From DATLCI01 sp046714215 (GTDB taxonomy: Bacteria; Acidobacteriota; Terriglobia; Terriglobales; Acidobacteriaceae), in assembly GCA_046714215.1 (NCBI GenBank), contig JBKKBM010000152.1, positions 1 to 27,180 of the forward strand: a stretch of 27,180 nucleotides of DNA. The letters run 5' to 3'. Position 1 is the stretch's first letter, and every line of letters starts with the position of its first letter. Position numbers and translations under genes: made by a program. Below are positions 1-6,511 of this stretch, piece after piece. The notes below the pieces were generated by a model. That model did no database searches. It was not told the origin of the DNA and saw nothing but the letters and a program-made list of their open reading frames with translations.

Positions 1-450
1 TCAGCGCTTGATCATGTGGATCTCACTGCCGTTGTTCCTGAAGTGGACCTCATCCATCAGATTGTTGATGAGGAATACGCCCCGGCCATGATCGAACTTC
101 AGGTTGGCTTCCTGCATAGGGTCGGGAACATCGGCCGGGATGAAGCCGGGACCGGGGTCGCTGATGACCACTAGCAGCCCTTTGTTCTTTTCGTAGGAGG
201 CCCAACCCTTCACTTCCAGGCGGGCGTCACCCTGACAGCCGTGTACCACGGCATTGGCCAGCGCCTCTTGCAAGGCCAAGTCAATCTCCAGATGCTTTTG
301 CTCATCATGCGGCATCTGTTCGGCGGCAAAGCGGATGACTTGCTGCACCACCGGCTCGATGGCGGCCTTGTCGGCTTGGAGGGTGAAGCTAAGGTCGACC
401 GCGCGGGCGGAGCACTCACAGGTGGGTGCAGTCCCTAATCCTTTGGCCAT
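1..450 (-). CDS. RsbW/SpoIIAB-like anti-sigma factor serine kinase (HATPase domain)
   Basis: A complete 149-residue protein whose TGA stop is the first three bases of the window. It has the GHKL/HATPase layout of anti-sigma kinases: an N-box around residues 59-70 with Glu62 and Asn66, a G1 box D-P-G-P-G-F at 98-103 and a G2 box H-G-R-G at 121-124. The family phosphorylates a STAS-domain antagonist, or else binds and inhibits a sigma factor or other target, in the cytoplasm. No histidine-kinase dimerisation domain is present, so it is the stand-alone partner-switch type. The N-terminus has an odd Cys-Glu-Cys (residues 11-13). It is divergent from the sigma-54 activator at 624, and a STAS gene lies at 9063, so the pair brackets the repeat-protein/exporter cluster. 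The kinase class is confident; its partner is inference. Confidence 0.88.
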   Translation of the reverse strand: MAKGLGTAPTCECSARAVDLSFTLQADKAAIEPVVQQVIRFAAEQMPHDEQKHLEIDLALQEALANAVVHGCQGDARLEVKGWASYEKNKGLLVVISDPGPGFIPADVPDPMQEANLKFDHGRGVFLINNLMDEVHFRNNGSEIHMIKR

Positions 451-573
451 GTTTTAGGTCATCCCCCGGAGCAGTCGCGATGATTTTCGCCTTTTTCGGC
501 GATTCGTTCAACCATATAAAGGTTCGGTCGGCTTTCTCTCTTCGTCTTCGAGGCGCCGCCGCCCCGCTATAGG

Positions 574-602
574 TTGGACTTTCGGCCCTGAAAGCCTATA
601 AT
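574..602 (+). promoter_or_regulatory. Sigma-70-type promoter for the sigma-54 activator, with a dyad in the spacer
   Basis: A -35 TTGGAC at 574-579 and a perfect -10 TATAAT at 597-602 are separated by 17 bases. The predicted start near 609 lies 15 bases before the ATG at 624. The spacer contains the inverted repeat CTTTC (579-583) / GAAAG (590-594), extended by GG/CC on its flanks with one mismatch. Its position suits a repressor site, possibly autoregulation, which is inference. Confidence 0.6.
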
Positions 603-623
603 CCCGCTTCCACTCATCCCTGA

Positions 624-2039
624 ATGTCCACCACGGCTAAAGTCCGAGCTTTGGATAAACGTCAGGTCGCGGTCATCACCGGCGACCAAAGCGCCATTCC
701 TGAGATCGAGCGTTGTCTCAGCCCATTTTTTCAGGCTGAACTAGTGTCCACGCCCGGCGAAGCCGCTGCGCTGCTGGTGGACCATCCTCTGGACGCCATC
801 ATCTTCGACCTCGACCGATCGGGTTGTTCTACCGCGGAGGCGCTCAAGCTGATCGAACAGATGCGCCGGTCGCAACAGGACCTGGTGGTGATCGCCATCT
901 CCCACAATGCCGATCCGGAGCTGCGCATGAAGGCTTCGCGGGTGGCCGATGAATATTTCATTTCCCCGGTGGACTTTCGCGCCGTGCAGATCGTACTCGA
1001 CCGCGCACTGGACAAGCGCGCCTTGGAGCTGGAGAGCCGGCGGCGGGACGAGCAAACGGTGGGTCGCTATTCTTTTGGCGAGATCATAGGCGGCAGCGAA
1101 GAGATGCTGCGCGTGTATGACGCGATCCAGCGGGTGGCGCAGAGCAATACCAGTGTCGTGATCCGGGGGCAGAGCGGAACGGGTAAAGAACTGGTGGCAA
1201 AATCCATTGTCGCCACCGGGCCAAGGCGCGATGAACCTTTTGTCAGCCTGAATTGCGCGGCTTTGCCGGAACATCTGATCGAATCCGAATTATTCGGGCA
1301 TGAAAAAGGGGCGTTCACCGGGGCGCACACCGCGCGTCCGGGCCACATCGAACTCGCCGATGGCGGCACCCTGTTCCTGGACGAGATCGCCACCCTCCCC
1401 CCCAGCCTGCAAACGAAATTGCTGCGCGTGCTGGAAGAGCGGCAGGTCCAGCGTCTGGGCGGAAAGCTTAGCAAGAAGATTGATTTCCGTCTGCTGACCG
1501 CCACCAATGACAATCTGGAAGATATGGTCCGGTCGGGAAGGTTCCGCGAAGACCTTTATTACCGTATTCACGTCATCCCCATCCATCTGCCGCCACTGCG
1601 GGAGCGCCATGGCGATATCGCTTTGCTGGCCGACCATTTTCTGCGCATCTATTGCGCCGCCAACCGTACTCCCATCAAGCGGCTACACCTGGAAGCTCTG
1701 GAAGTGCTGGAAGAGTATTCATGGCCGGGCAACGTCCGCGAGTTGCAGAACCTTATCCAGCGCCTGGTGCTGATGGTGGAAGGCCGCAGCATAGACGTGC
1801 ATCAGTTGCCACAACAGATGCTCTATACCAGCACTGCTAAACATGAATCCTTATTGATCCCGAGTGATGGCATTGATTTTGACGATGAGATGACGCGCAT
1901 CGAAGCGGCGTACGTTCGTGCGGCGTTGCACCGGGCCGGGGGGAAGAAAGTGCTGGCGGCGGCACTATTGAAAGTGAACGTGCAGAAGCTGAAGTACCTC
2001 TGCCGCAAACACAAGCTGGAGAAGTCAGAGAATCAGTAA
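624..2039 (+). CDS. Sigma-54-dependent transcriptional activator (NtrC family) with degenerate receiver domain
   Basis: A 471-residue protein in three parts. A receiver-like domain (about 14-130) keeps a candidate phospho-Asp62 and Ser93. It has lost the usual acidic pair (Thr19-Gly20 in place of Asp-Asp) and the conserved Lys (Ser114), so normal phosphorylation is doubtful. The central AAA+ domain (about 152-390) is intact: Walker A G-Q-S-G-T-G-K at 182-188, the sigma-54-contacting GAFTGA loop at 229-234, and Walker B with Asp253-Glu254. A Fis-type helix-turn-helix lies at about 430-465. Such proteins bind DNA upstream and remodel sigma-54 RNA polymerase by ATP hydrolysis. No Shine-Dalgarno is seen before the ATG, but the -10 box ends 21 bases upstream. 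A near-consensus sigma-54 promoter lies 150 bases past its stop, before the repeat genes, which makes those genes its obvious target. The target assignment is inference. Confidence 0.93.
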   Translation: MSTTAKVRALDKRQVAVITGDQSAIPEIERCLSPFFQAELVSTPGEAAALLVDHPLDAIIFDLDRSGCSTAEALKLIEQMRRSQQDLVVIAISHNADPELRMKASRVADEYFISPVDFRAVQIVLDRALDKRALELESRRRDEQTVGRYSFGEIIGGSEEMLRVYDAIQRVAQSNTSVVIRGQSGTGKELVAKSIVATGPRRDEPFVSLNCAALPEHLIESELFGHEKGAFTGAHTARPGHIELADGGTLFLDEIATLPPSLQTKLLRVLEERQVQRLGGKLSKKIDFRLLTATNDNLEDMVRSGRFREDLYYRIHVIPIHLPPLRERHGDIALLADHFLRIYCAANRTPIKRLHLEALEVLEEYSWPGNVRELQNLIQRLVLMVEGRSIDVHQLPQQMLYTSTAKHESLLIPSDGIDFDDEMTRIEAAYVRAALHRAGGKKVLAAALLKVNVQKLKYLCRKHKLEKSENQ

Positions 2040-2051
2040 GCCCACCGCGCT

Positions 2052-2104
2052 TTCGGTCAAAAAACCACCCCTCCGATGATTAAAAAGTGACCGAATGGGT
2101 TTTT
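2052..2104 (+). terminator. Possible hairpin and T-run after the activator gene
   Basis: TTCGGTCA (2052-2059) can pair with TGACCGAA (2088-2095) around a 28-base loop, followed by TGGG and five T (2100-2104). The loop is long for an intrinsic terminator. The AAAAACC just after the left arm could instead pair with GGTTTTT at the right. It could end the activator transcript before the sigma-54 promoter, or be a regulator-binding dyad. Weak to moderate support. Confidence 0.35.
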
Positions 2105-2151
2105 GCCTTGTTGCGGCAGTCCGGGAGGTTGCTCTACATCAAACATAACAA

Positions 2152-2181
2152 ACGATTTACAGATTGGCGGTGAAAAATCGT
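2152..2181. promoter_or_regulatory. Inverted repeat just upstream of the sigma-54 promoter
   Basis: ACGATTT (2152-2158) and AAATCGT (2175-2181) form a perfect 7-base inverted repeat with a 16-base spacer. The arm centres are 23 bases apart, about two helical turns, as expected for a dimeric DNA-binding protein. The right arm ends four bases before the TGGCAC element. That is closer than most activator sites for sigma-54 promoters, so it could be a proximal activator site, a repressor site or coincidence. Confidence 0.4.
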
Positions 2182-2184
2182 ACT

Positions 2185-2202
2185 TTGGCACGCGGGATGC
2201 AA
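2185..2202 (+). promoter_or_regulatory. Sigma-54 (RpoN) promoter driving the heptad-repeat genes
   Basis: The sequence TTGGCACGCGGGATGCAA matches the -24/-12 consensus TGGCACG-N4-TTGCW with one mismatch (ATGCA for TTGCA). The invariant GG (2187-2188) and GC (2199-2200) have exactly the required ten bases between them. Transcription would start near 2212, giving a leader of about 50 bases before the ATG at 2262. The upstream neighbour encodes a GAFTGA-containing sigma-54 activator, which makes a chance match unlikely. Confidence 0.8.
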
Positions 2203-2261
2203 TATAAGTAGTAACACAGGCATTCCAGTAGTTAAAAAAAGTACGGAAGAGGATAGAGACT

Positions 2262-2717
2262 ATGGAAAAGAAAAGTTTGATTCCCAGTTCCGGCCCGGCA
2301 CCGAAGGCTCCCAATGCGACGCAGTTCCCATCGCAGGCCGACTCCGTTTCGATCGACGCAGGTTCCATGGCTGCGGATGCTGGCGCGCTGGCTGCTGATG
2401 CTGGTGCCATGGCCGCCGATGCCGGTTCACTCTCTGCTGACGCGGGCGCGATGGCTGCGGATGCGGGTGCACTCGCGGCTGACGCTGGTGCTATGGCTGC
2501 GGATGCAGGTTCCTTGTCGGCTGACGCCGGCTCCATGGCCGCGGATGCAGGTTCCTTGTCGGCTGACGCTGGCTCCTTGGCTGCGGATGCGGGCGCAATG
2601 GCGGCGGATGCGGGCGCTTTGGCCGCTGATGCTGGCGCCATGGCTGCGGATGCGGGCTCCATGGCCGCGGATGCGGGCGCCGTGGCCGTCGACGCTGGCT
2701 CCGTAGCGGTTGAATAG
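2262..2717 (+). CDS. Heptad-repeat polypeptide 1 (MEKKSLI leader, 17 A-D-A-G-x-x-x repeats); candidate export substrate
   Basis: A 151-residue protein not recognised as any named family. Residues 1-30 form a leader that starts MEKKSLI and is rich in Pro, Ser, Ala and Lys. It is not a Sec signal peptide, since there is no hydrophobic core. Residues 31-149 are exactly 17 uninterrupted heptads A-D-A-G-[SA]-[LMV]-[AS], followed by Val-Glu. The repeat array is acidic (one Asp per heptad) and has no Cys or aromatic residue. The start is supported by a purine-rich ribosome site (AAGAGGA, about 2246-2252), by the sigma-54 promoter upstream, and by the identical MEKKSLI start of the paralogue at 2861. 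The PqqD-like/M50/adaptor operon opposite suggests that the leader is a recognition tag and the repeats are cargo; this is inference. Alternatives are a structural filament, a surface or matrix protein, or a metal-binding polymer. Confidence 0.8.
   Translation: MEKKSLIPSSGPAPKAPNATQFPSQADSVSIDAGSMAADAGALAADAGAMAADAGSLSADAGAMAADAGALAADAGAMAADAGSLSADAGSMAADAGSLSADAGSLAADAGAMAADAGALAADAGAMAADAGSMAADAGAVAVDAGSVAVE
2352..2708 (+). repeat. 21-bp coding tandem repeat array, 17 units
   Basis: Seventeen units of the pattern GCN-GAY-GCN-GGN-[TG]CN-[hydrophobic]-[GT]CN run without an indel. Neighbouring units differ mainly at third codon positions, so the array is not a recent slippage product. The sixth codon changes only among Leu, Met and Val, always hydrophobic, which indicates selection on the plus-strand protein. 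The first unit starts with Ile and the last with Val instead of Ala, as edge variants. Confidence 0.95.
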
Positions 2718-2819
2718 TCTCGGTCGGCTGACTCCGGGTCCGTGACGCCTGAACTTCCAGGCTGCACGGATGCGGAGTCAAGCTGGACACCGTTGCTATC
2801 AGCGCTGTTCACCGTGTGA
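2718..2819 (+). other. Vestigial repeat and in-frame extension after the stop of polypeptide 1
   Basis: Directly after the TAG at 2715-2717 the same frame continues as S-R-S-A-D-S-G-S-V-T, a decayed copy of the heptad (compare S-A-D-A-G-S-V-A). It stays open for 33 codons to a TGA at 2817. This suggests that the ancestral protein was longer and was cut by a nonsense change, or that a downstream C-terminal region was lost. The rest of the spacer to 2860 holds the ribosome site of the next gene (GAATGAGGA, about 2841-2849) and no terminator, so the two repeat genes are probably co-transcribed. Confidence 0.5.
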
Positions 2820-2860
2820 AATTAAGCCGTAGTGAAATTCAGAATGAGGAATGAATCCCG

Positions 2861-3307
2861 ATGGAAAAGAAAAGTTTGATCACCACCCGCGCTGCTGCAA
2901 AGAAGGCCTTGATCGCTTCCCGTCCGGGTATGTCGTCTGAGGTTGGATCGATTTCTGTAGACGCCGGTTCTTTCGCTGCAGATGCAGGTTCTTTGGCGGC
3001 TGACGCAGGTTCCTTGGCTGCGGACGCCGGTTCGCTGGCGGCCGACGCTGGTTCTTTGGCCGCGGACGCCGGTTCATTGGCAGCCGATGCTGGTGCGATG
3101 GCTGCTGATGCCGGTTCCTTGGCGGCTGATGCTGGTTCGTTGTCCGCGGATGCGGGTTCACTCGCAGCCGACGCCGGTGCGATGGCTGCGGATGCCGGTT
3201 CCTTGGCAGCTGATGCCGGTGCGATGGCGGCTGATGCTGGTTCCATGGCAGCTGATGCCGGTTCGCTGGCGGCTGACGCCGGTTCGGTAGCTGCTGATAC
3301 CGAATAA
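2861..3307 (+). CDS. Heptad-repeat polypeptide 2 (MEKKSLI leader, 16 A-D-A-G-x-x-x repeats); candidate export substrate
   Basis: A 148-residue paralogue of the preceding protein. The leader (residues 1-32) repeats MEKKSLI exactly and then diverges into a more basic stretch with Arg10, Lys14-Lys15 and Arg21. Residues 33-144 are 16 heptads of A-D-A-G-[SA]-[LMFV]-[AS], more uniform than in paralogue 1 (mostly S-L-A), and the end is Ala-Asp-Thr-Glu. The identical first seven residues next to freely varying leader residues suggest that MEKKSLI is the functional recognition part. A GAGGA ribosome site lies about 12 bases before the ATG. The gene is followed by a strong terminator and faces the exporter-like operon. 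No function is known; the cargo role is inferred from position. Confidence 0.8.
   Translation: MEKKSLITTRAAAKKALIASRPGMSSEVGSISVDAGSFAADAGSLAADAGSLAADAGSLAADAGSLAADAGSLAADAGAMAADAGSLAADAGSLSADAGSLAADAGAMAADAGSLAADAGAMAADAGSMAADAGSLAADAGSVAADTE
2957..3292 (+). repeat. 21-bp coding tandem repeat array, 16 units
   Basis: Sixteen in-phase units of the same 21-base pattern as in the upstream gene, with no indels. Ala, Asp and Gly codons vary at the wobble base (GCA/GCC/GCG/GCT, GAC/GAT, GGT), while amino acids 1-4 of each heptad are essentially fixed. The first unit carries Val at position 1 and Phe at position 6. Confidence 0.95.
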
Positions 3308-3338
3308 AACCTTTCGCTCTCAAGACCATCAAAACTGT

Positions 3339-3368
3339 AAAGGCTGGGCATTTTGCCCAGCCTTTTTT
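3339..3368. terminator. Strong bidirectional intrinsic terminator between the repeat genes and the exporter-like operon
   Basis: AAAGGCTGGGC (3339-3349), loop ATTTT (3350-3354) and GCCCAGCCTTT (3355-3365) form an 11-bp perfect stem. It is followed by T residues on the plus strand and, because of the AAA at the left foot, by T residues on the minus strand as well. It sits between the convergent stops at 3307 and 3388 and can end both transcripts. Confidence 0.93.
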
Positions 3369-3387
3369 ATGCTACCGCGCGGTTGCA

Positions 3388-5544
3388 TCACCAGACGCGG
3401 CGGGCTACCGCGTCGATGATGGGACGAAAGACGATGCCCGCCGTGCTGCGGCGGCGTCCGTAAACCCGGGCTGTCCCCGTCATTCCCGTGCTCAGATTTC
3501 CCTCCGGGTTAGGCACTTTCATTTTGACCACATAGTAGACGGGAGCATGCATGCCCTTGAACTTGGCCGTGGCCGTGAGCCCTTTTTCCATCTCGCTGGA
3601 AACGGGGCTGATGGACTCGAATTCCACCGGGATGGGCTTCCACTGCGCGTCCATGCGGAGCGTGGTGGAGTTGATCTGCTCTAACTTCGCGATCTCCGAC
3701 TCGGGAACGTAAATGTAGGCTCTGAAGAACGAGGTATCAGCCACCTCAGCGATCAGGTCGCCCGCGGCCAGGTAGGAGCCGCTGTGGTCGCCCAGGCGCG
3801 GAGTCGTGATGATCCCGGCGATGGGACTCTCCACCACTAAACGCCGGTTCCGTTCTTGCACCGATTCCACCACCTGAAGCAAGCGCTGGCGTTCCTGGTC
3901 GGCGGCGCCAAACGATGCATAGCGCAACCCGGCTTGCTGGCGGCGCGCCACTGCCTGCTGATAATGCGAGCGGGCGCGGGCGCCTTCTGACTCCAGTTGC
4001 AGGTCGCGCAAGACCGCGATGCGTTGGCCGGCCGCGACCTTCTGCCCTTCGGCCGCCAACACTTCGACCACCGTTCCCGCCACCGATGCGCGCATGACGG
4101 CGCGTTGCGCGGGCTCCAGCAAGAAGCGCTCTTCGACAGATTCGCGCCACACTGGAAGGCTCATCAGAAACACCACGACGGCGGCGCCAAGCGCAAACTG
4201 CTTACGGTGGGCGGATAACATGGGGACTTTATCGATCCAAAGCGCTTTCATGAATGCCATAAATTTACGGATCCTGCTGCGGAAGATGAGGAAAGCCAGA
4301 AAAGTTGACGGGATGAAAGCCCACTCCGGCTGATAGGTGTAGATGATGCGGTAACTGATCTTGACGAAGAACAGCAGCAGCATATAGCTGTACAAGCCGG
4401 CGACGAATGCGTAAGCCATGAAAAACAGCTTGCGCCGGGAAGGCATCATGGGGATGGTCGCGGGCATGCGGAACACATACTTGCGCACCATGCTGGAGAG
4501 AAGCGCGGTGGAGTTACCTTTTAGATCGAAGTGGCGCGTGAGTTCGCAGAAGATGTAATAGCCGTCCATCCGGGCGAGGGGGTTTAGATTGATGATCACC
4601 ACGAAGATGCCGCCGCTCAGGATGAACTTGTAGGCCAGGTCATGGGTATAACTGCCGACCGGGGTTAACCACCAGAGGATAGTCACCCAGGTGCACAGGA
4701 TGATCTCTGACCAAACCCCTGCCAGCAGCGTGGCTATCCGCGCCCAGCGCCCGCCGTAGACGTAAACCTGGGTCACGTCACAGAAGACGCCCGGCATCAG
4801 GTACATCAGGAACGCGCCCATCTTGTGAGACTCGCCGCCAAAATGTTTGCAGGTCATGCCGTGGGCCGTCTCATGCACGGCGCCGAGCAGGGCGAAGATC
4901 ACGAAGAACTCCACCAGATCCATCAGACCTTTTTCGGTGAAGTTGTAGAACTTTACGCTGTCTGCCCAGACCTCATCCCAGCGCGCGCCCAGGATGGCGC
5001 ACATCACCAGCACCATGCCCAGGGAGAAGATGGTGAACCAGTTGGAGTAGACGAAGCGGATCTTCTGGTACATCCAGGCGAGGTATTTGTCCGGATCGAA
5101 GTAGATCAGCTCGATGATGGCCAGATCATTGGCGCTCTTACCTTTTTTCTTTTGTAGCGTCTTGTGGCGGTCGCCGGCGAGTTTATTGAAGAGGGTGATG
5201 CTCTCTTCCTGCGGCGTGCGGTACCAGAACTCCTTCTTCTCCATGTTATCCGCGAAGGTGCGCACAAAATCTTCATTGATGGCGATGTTCTGCTGCTTGG
5301 TGAAGAGCTTGGCGATCTCCGCGTAGGAGCGCCGACCGTCGAACAACTTGATCAGTTCATACTGCGGCGGGCTGAAGCGGAAGAAGTGGGAAGGACCGTC
5401 CGGGATGATGATGTGGACCATGTGCCCTTCGCGCTCGTAGTGATCGCGTGCGATCATCTTCGGACTCGCGCAGGGATAGGTATCGCGCAGGCGCGCCGCC
5501 GGCGGATCCGGCAGCGTCACGTTCATGACCTGGGTGAGATTCAT
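3388..5544 (-). CDS. PqqD-like domain + M50 site-2 protease + HlyD/lipoyl adaptor fusion
   Basis: A 718-residue membrane protein with three modules. Residues about 35-110 resemble the PqqD/RiPP-recognition winged helix, including an L-F-D-G-R-R-S-Y-A-E-I-like segment. The middle carries several membrane helices with the M50 zinc site: H-E-T-A-H at 224-228 and the second motif N-L-N-P-L-A-R-M-D-G at 319-328, whose Asp327 is the third zinc ligand. After a helix at about 430-445, residues 475-700 are a biotinyl-lipoyl/HlyD adaptor domain. Related M50-adaptor fusions are annotated as putative peptide zinc metalloproteases, and M50 proteases occur in some peptide-maturation clusters. The ATG overlaps the stop of the upstream adaptor gene (ATGA), so translation is coupled. 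The likely role is to recognise, cleave and hand over a peptide; the heptad-repeat proteins 80 bases away are the natural candidates. The domain calls are firm for M50 and lipoyl, and moderate for PqqD-like. Confidence 0.88.
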   Translation of the reverse strand: MNLTQVMNVTLPDPPAARLRDTYPCASPKMIARDHYEREGHMVHIIIPDGPSHFFRFSPPQYELIKLFDGRRSYAEIAKLFTKQQNIAINEDFVRTFADNMEKKEFWYRTPQEESITLFNKLAGDRHKTLQKKKGKSANDLAIIELIYFDPDKYLAWMYQKIRFVYSNWFTIFSLGMVLVMCAILGARWDEVWADSVKFYNFTEKGLMDLVEFFVIFALLGAVHETAHGMTCKHFGGESHKMGAFLMYLMPGVFCDVTQVYVYGGRWARIATLLAGVWSEIILCTWVTILWWLTPVGSYTHDLAYKFILSGGIFVVIINLNPLARMDGYYIFCELTRHFDLKGNSTALLSSMVRKYVFRMPATIPMMPSRRKLFFMAYAFVAGLYSYMLLLFFVKISYRIIYTYQPEWAFIPSTFLAFLIFRSRIRKFMAFMKALWIDKVPMLSAHRKQFALGAAVVVFLMSLPVWRESVEERFLLEPAQRAVMRASVAGTVVEVLAAEGQKVAAGQRIAVLRDLQLESEGARARSHYQQAVARRQQAGLRYASFGAADQERQRLLQVVESVQERNRRLVVESPIAGIITTPRLGDHSGSYLAAGDLIAEVADTSFFRAYIYVPESEIAKLEQINSTTLRMDAQWKPIPVEFESISPVSSEMEKGLTATAKFKGMHAPVYYVVKMKVPNPEGNLSTGMTGTARVYGRRRSTAGIVFRPIIDAVARRVW

Positions 5545-6431
5545 TTGGGTCGGGAGACGCGTACCACCGCATTGGTGCCGGGCAAGAGCGTGCCGGGCAG
5601 GCCGGCGAGTTCCGCTTGGATCTCAATGGTGCCGCTGGAAGGGTCAGCCACCGGACTCACCAGACGCACGCGGGCGTTGTGCAGCTCCGTCGGCGCATTG
5701 GGGGACAGCACCTTCACCTGATCGCCCCGCGCGATCTTGCCCAGGAAAGATTCCGGCAAAGTGAACTGCACGTTAACAGGAGCCAAGGCCGTGACCCAGA
5801 ACAGGCGGTCGTTGGGCTGCACTTTTTGCCCTTCGCGCACATAACGGCGGGCCACGATGCCGGCAAATGGCGCCGTGATGTTGGTCTTCTCCAGTTCCAA
5901 CTCCAGGGAGCGGAGCGTGGCCATTGCGTTTTTAAGGTTTTGCTTTTCCCGCTCCACCAGGTGTCCGGAGCCCACCATCTTGTATTGCGAATGTTCCAGT
6001 TGTTTGGCAGTGATCAGTTGCGCCTTCCACATCTCCTGGTCGCGCTCGTAATCACTTTGCAGGACTTTGGCTTCCGCTTCCTGGGTCTGCACATCGGCTT
6101 CGATGCTGCGCAGACGGGCCTCAGCGGCGTCCCGGTCGGATTGCAATTGGCGGCTGTCGATCTGCGCCAGCAGTTGACCTTTTTTCACCACGGCGCCGGT
6201 ATCCAGCAAGATCTGGGCGATCATGCCATCGCGCTGGGCCAGCACGTCCACCTGGTTCTCCACCACGATCAGACCCGAGGTCTCATAGTCGGCCGGCGGC
6301 GCAGGCGCGGACACGGCCGCTACCGGAGCAGGTGCGGTGGCTGCCGCCGTCGCGGTGTTGTCTTTGCCGCATCCGTACAACGCGACCAGGGCCACGGCGA
6401 GGCACGCAAATCCAATGCTCCGGTATCTCAC
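5541..6431 (-). CDS. Lipoprotein RND/HlyD-type periplasmic adaptor subunit
   Basis: The reading frame is open further upstream. I chose the GTG at 6431 because AAGGAGG lies four bases before it and it opens directly onto a lipoprotein signal peptide, hydrophobic with the lipobox ending Leu-Tyr-Gly-Cys21. The resulting 296-residue protein has an Ala/Pro-rich linker, a split biotinyl-lipoyl domain on either side of a long alpha-helical hairpin (about residues 95-180), then a beta-barrel and membrane-proximal part. Adaptors of this family form hexameric channels linking an inner-membrane pump to an outer-membrane factor. No pump of the RND, MFS or ABC class is encoded next to it. Its partners here are two other adaptor-domain proteins, one fused to M50. 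Its last base pairs overlap the start of the M50 gene. Confidence 0.9.
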   Translation of the reverse strand: MRYRSIGFACLAVALVALYGCGKDNTATAAATAPAPVAAVSAPAPPADYETSGLIVVENQVDVLAQRDGMIAQILLDTGAVVKKGQLLAQIDSRQLQSDRDAAEARLRSIEADVQTQEAEAKVLQSDYERDQEMWKAQLITAKQLEHSQYKMVGSGHLVEREKQNLKNAMATLRSLELELEKTNITAPFAGIVARRYVREGQKVQPNDRLFWVTALAPVNVQFTLPESFLGKIARGDQVKVLSPNAPTELHNARVRLVSPVADPSSGTIEIQAELAGLPGTLLPGTNAVVRVSRPK

Positions 6432-6511
6432 AGGACCTCCTTGGTTCGTTCGGCCGGGCTGCAAATCTTCTACCAGCCGAACATTACCAACCAAAATGTC
6501 ACCAACAACCC

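Noticed and set aside
2760..2773. Second GG-N10-GC sigma-54-like site before the second repeat gene
   Set aside because: Only the spacing fits; the flanking bases do not match TGGCAC or TTGCA. Read-through from the 2185 promoter explains expression.
2784..2796. TGGACACCGTTGC as a sigma-54 promoter
   Set aside because: GG and GC are eight bases apart instead of ten, which the holoenzyme does not tolerate well.
2057..2812. 251-codon minus-strand frame opposite the first repeat gene
   Set aside because: It has no ribosome site or family match, its start is not shared with the 3351-2839 frame, and the hydrophobic-only sixth heptad position shows constraint on the plus strand. Its openness is explained by the shared wobble phase.
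2262..3307. CRISPR array or recent microsatellite
   Set aside because: The units are contiguous coding heptads with no spacers, and they diverge at wobble bases while keeping the protein phase.
2839..3351. 170-codon minus-strand frame opposite the second repeat gene
   Set aside because: Its start lies in the loop of the strong terminator, it lacks a ribosome site, and it arises from the same codon-phase effect.
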